DNA of 64,000 nt from Spirochaetaceae bacterium (lineage in GTDB: Bacteria > Spirochaetota > Spirochaetia > SZUA-6 > Bin103): contig JAPPKD010000056.1 in NCBI GenBank assembly GCA_028820215.1, positions 15,297-79,296 of the forward strand. Reading direction: 5' to 3'. The translations under genes and the position numbers were made by a program. Every line of letters begins with the position of its first letter. Positions within the stretch are counted from its first letter, which is position 1. Positions 61,768 through 64,000 of the stretch are shown here, piece after piece. The notes below the pieces were generated by a model that ran no database searches, was not told where the DNA came from, and worked only from the letters and a program-made list of their open reading frames with translations.

Positions 61768-62754
61768 ATGAGTGACGCAGGTCTCGCCGGCGGGCCGGAG
61801 TCGGCTCCGAAGCGGCTTGCCGGCAGCGAAGAGCTCCGATCCGCCCTCGGCCGTGAACGATGGCAGCGCGCGAAGCGCATGCGGCTTCTCTATGTGCTGT
61901 TTCTCCTTCCCTTCGTCAGCCTGGTCGTCTTCCACTACATGCCGATCTACGGGATCATCATAGCCTTCAAGGACTACAAGCTGGGAGCCGGGTTCCTTGC
62001 GAGCCCGTGGAACAACTTCGAACACTTCGGGAACCTCTTCTCGACCCCGTTCTTCGCACGGATCTTGGGGAACACGATCATCATCAGTCTCCTGCACATC
62101 GGTTTCGGTTTCCCCGCCCCGATCCTGTTGGCGCTGCTCATCAACGAAATCGTCAACAACCGCTTCAAGCGCGTCGTGCAGTCGATCTCTTACCTCCCTC
62201 ACTTCATGTCGTGGGTCATCCTGGCAGGGATCATCGTCGAGATTCTGTCTCCGCAGCGGGGAATCGTCGCGCACGTCGCCACTCTTCTCGGCCTCGAGCC
62301 GCGCAACGTGCTCACCGACCGCAGCCTCTTTCGGCCGATGCTCGTGGCCACCGGCATCTGGAAGGAGGTGGGCTGGGGAACGGTGATCTACCTGGCTGCG
62401 CTCTCTTCGATCAATCCGGAGCTGTACGAGTCGGCAGCAGTCGACGGCGCCGGCCGCATGCAGGTGGCGCTGCGGATAACGGTGCCGTCGCTGATTCCGG
62501 TCATGACGATCCTCGTCATCCTGAGGCTCGGCGAGCTGCTGAATGCCGGGTTCGATCAGATCTTCAACCTGTACAGCCCGCTCGTCTACGAGGTGGCGGA
62601 CATCATCGACACGTATGTGTACCGGGTCGGCCTGATCCAGCGGAGGTACGACTTCGCAGCCGCGGTGGGTCTGTTCAAGAACGCGATCGGCGTGGCCCTC
62701 ATCGTCGGCTCCAACGCGATCATCCGGCGGTTCAGTGATTACGGACTCTGGTAG
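61768..62754 (+). CDS. Sugar ABC transporter permease, LplB type
   Basis: A 328-aa inner-membrane permease. LLYVLFLLPFVSLVVFHYMP is the first helix; ELYESAAVDGAGRMQVALRI is the EAA loop that docks the ATPase. RFSDYGLW at the C-terminus and the polysaccharide-type N-terminus are typical of LplB permeases for oligosaccharides. It is followed after 8 bp by the partner permease. Confidence 0.92.
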   Translation: MSDAGLAGGPESAPKRLAGSEELRSALGRERWQRAKRMRLLYVLFLLPFVSLVVFHYMPIYGIIIAFKDYKLGAGFLASPWNNFEHFGNLFSTPFFARILGNTIIISLLHIGFGFPAPILLALLINEIVNNRFKRVVQSISYLPHFMSWVILAGIIVEILSPQRGIVAHVATLLGLEPRNVLTDRSLFRPMLVATGIWKEVGWGTVIYLAALSSINPELYESAAVDGAGRMQVALRITVPSLIPVMTILVILRLGELLNAGFDQIFNLYSPLVYEVADIIDTYVYRVGLIQRRYDFAAAVGLFKNAIGVALIVGSNAIIRRFSDYGLW

Positions 62755-62762
62755 GCGGGACC

Positions 62763-63668
62763 ATGCAGCGGCCGTGGTACGCGCGTAGAAGGAGCGCCGG
62801 GGACGTCGCCTTCAGCGTCTTCAACACGCTGTTTCTCGTCTTGTTCTGCCTGACGATCCTCTACCCGTTCTGGACGACCTTGCTTCTCTCGTTTTCGCCT
62901 CCCGACGAGGTGCTGTCTCTGGGTTTCCGTATCTGGATCGACGAGTGGGCAACGACCGCCTATCGGTTCGCGTTCTCGCAGTATGGAAACGTCATCACCG
63001 CGTACGCCAACTCCGTGTACCGGACCGTCGTCGGAACGGTCCTCACCGTGCTCTTCACGATGATCGCCGCCTATCCGCTGGCCAAGAAGAACCTGCCCGG
63101 GCGCACCGCGCTGACCGTTGTCGTGCTCATCACGATGTTTTTTAGCGGCGGTTTGATACCGCTCTACCTGGTGGTGCGCAGCCTCGGACTCATCGACTCA
63201 CGCTGGTCGCTCATCCTGCCGGCCCTCACGGTTGGTTTCTACATCATCATCATGCGCAACTTTTTCATGACGGTCGACACGTCGTACGAAGAGGCGGCGT
63301 TCATGGATGGCGCGAACTATCTCCAGATCCTCTTCCGCATCATCGTGCCGCTGTCGAAGCCGGTCATAGCCACGATAGCGCTCTGGCACGCGGTCTGGCA
63401 CTGGAACGAGTGGCTGTACGCGCTCATCTTCCTCAATGACGAGTCGCTGCTCGTTCTGCAGCGTCTCCTCCGAAGGATGCTTCGGGACCTGACGCAGGTC
63501 GAGGAGGCTCTGATCGATCAGTTCGAGTCGGTGGAAGAGGTCAGGTTGCCGTCGGCAGCGCTCAGGGCGGCGATCACGATCATTACGATCGGTCCCATCA
63601 TCCTGCTGTATCCCTTCGTGCAGAAGTATTTCATCAAGGGTATCTTCATCGGCTCGCTCAAGGGATGA
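62763..63668 (+). CDS. Sugar ABC transporter permease, YtcP/LplC type
   Basis: A 301-aa permease with six helices and the EAA loop SYEEAAFMDGANYLQILFRI; it ends FVQKYFIKGIFIGSLKG, the conserved tail of the family. Together with the LplB-type protein it should import an oligosaccharide. The usual order binding protein-permease-permease is broken here: the binding-protein gene lies convergently downstream. A strong terminator follows the stop by 2 bp. Confidence 0.92.
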   Translation: MQRPWYARRRSAGDVAFSVFNTLFLVLFCLTILYPFWTTLLLSFSPPDEVLSLGFRIWIDEWATTAYRFAFSQYGNVITAYANSVYRTVVGTVLTVLFTMIAAYPLAKKNLPGRTALTVVVLITMFFSGGLIPLYLVVRSLGLIDSRWSLILPALTVGFYIIIMRNFFMTVDTSYEEAAFMDGANYLQILFRIIVPLSKPVIATIALWHAVWHWNEWLYALIFLNDESLLVLQRLLRRMLRDLTQVEEALIDQFESVEEVRLPSAALRAAITIITIGPIILLYPFVQKYFIKGIFIGSLKG

Positions 63669-63670
63669 GA

Positions 63671-63699
63671 CGAGGGGAACGGCGGTGCCGTTCCCCTCG
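63671..63699. terminator. Bidirectional hairpin terminator
   Basis: A perfect 13-bp stem (CGAGGGGAACGGC with its complement) and a 3-nt loop lie between the convergent permease and solute-binding-protein genes. No T-run follows on the plus strand. Confidence 0.8.
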
Positions 63700-63726
63700 A
63701 GATCCGTGAACGATCGCGCTCCGGCG

Positions 63727-63950
63727 TCAGCGGACGATGTTGCCCTTGCGCAGCTCGGAAACGATCGGCGCCTTGGCGAGCTCTGCCAACACCTCGTCGC
63801 CACCGTTCTCGTGCCACCTCTCGACGTAGTCATCCCACGTGTCGTCGACATCTATCTCCCCGGTGAGCGCCCTGAGGAAGTATTCGTTGAACATCGTACC
63901 GAGAGTCTCCCCGACCCGTTGGTTGACCTCCACGAGGTTCGTATCATCCC
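63727..63950 (-). pseudogene. Solute-binding protein C-terminus, cut by an IS1380 copy
   Basis: The minus frame reads DDTNLVEVNQRVGETLGTMF then NEYFLRALTGEIDVDDTWDD and ends KGNIVR. NEYF...G...D.DW..YVE.W...GG is the C-terminal pattern of extracellular solute-binding proteins that work with LplB/YtcP permeases. The frame runs straight into the left end of the IS at 63948-63951, where the match stops. The 5' part should lie beyond the IS, outside the window. A GTG at 63933 is not a real start. Confidence 0.7.
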
Positions 63951-64000
63951 GGCTTATTCGTGTAGGAGAGGAGAAAAAGTAGGCGCGTCCGCCGATTTGC
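63948..64000 (+). mobile_element. Left end of a second IS1380-family copy
   Basis: Fifty-two of 53 bases match 8332-8384, starting exactly at the IS left terminal repeat; the one difference is C to T at 63961. The element runs off the window. It is inserted in the solute-binding-protein gene. Confidence 0.85.

Overview
The window is 64 kb of high-GC, gene-dense bacterial chromosome. No rRNA, tRNA or universal marker gene is present, so the taxon cannot be fixed. The mix of phytanoyl-CoA-type dioxygenases, Asp-box sialidase-like proteins, LplB/YtcP-type sugar permeases, peptide/amide hydrolases, secreted Ig-like repeat proteins and many defence genes resembles uncultured marine or host-associated bacteria (an inference only).

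Layout. 1-4.1 kb: remains of a diversity-generating retroelement (DGR). It has a secreted target protein whose formylglycine-enzyme-like C-terminus is the variable region, a 3' hairpin, a truncated avd accessory fragment and an Asn-rich template-like repeat. No reverse transcriptase is visible; a von Willebrand A protein sits where it would be expected. 4.2-5.5 kb: nucleotidyltransferase/XRE toxin-antitoxin pair. 5.6-7.5 kb: dioxygenase plus short-chain dehydrogenase. 7.4-8.2 kb: frameshifted nuclease-like gene. 8.3-10.1 kb: a complete IS1380-family element with inverted repeats and a perfect 5-bp target duplication. 10.1-12 kb: a membrane protein and a decayed dioxygenase fragment.

12-26.9 kb is a six-gene defence operon with overlapping or nearly touching genes: giant DUF1998 helicase, SNF2/DrmD-like helicase, adenine methyltransferase, RecF/OLD-like ATPase, PtuB-like HNH protein and a second HNH nuclease. 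It mixes parts known separately from Druantia/DISARM, Hma-like and Septu systems. 27-28 kb is a decayed fibronectin/Ig-like gene. 28.1-33.5 kb is a two-gene defence candidate: an Abi_C-like protein and a 1500-aa nuclease-STAND-repeat protein.

33.7-43.2 kb holds a dipeptide-type ABC transporter (two permeases, binding protein), a C45-type amide hydrolase, a TIM-barrel glycosidase-like protein, and an oligogalacturonate-lyase-like propeller gene on the opposite strand. 43.2-44.2 kb: HigBA-type pair plus an orphan Phd antitoxin. 44.2-54.8 kb: a glycosylasparaginase-like hydrolase followed by three tandem paralogues built from about 24 Ig-like, calcium-motif repeats, the first broken by a frameshift. 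54.8-57.8 kb: gamma-glutamyltransferase, PLP dehydratase and an internally deleted homocysteine methyltransferase remnant. 57.8-63.9 kb: a second dioxygenase, two sialidase-like proteins, divergent sugar permeases, a strong terminator and a solute-binding protein gene cut off at its 5' end by a second copy of the IS1380 element running off the window.

Overall this is accessory, recombination-prone DNA: defence, surface display and nutrient scavenging genes interleaved with gene fragments and insertion sequences.
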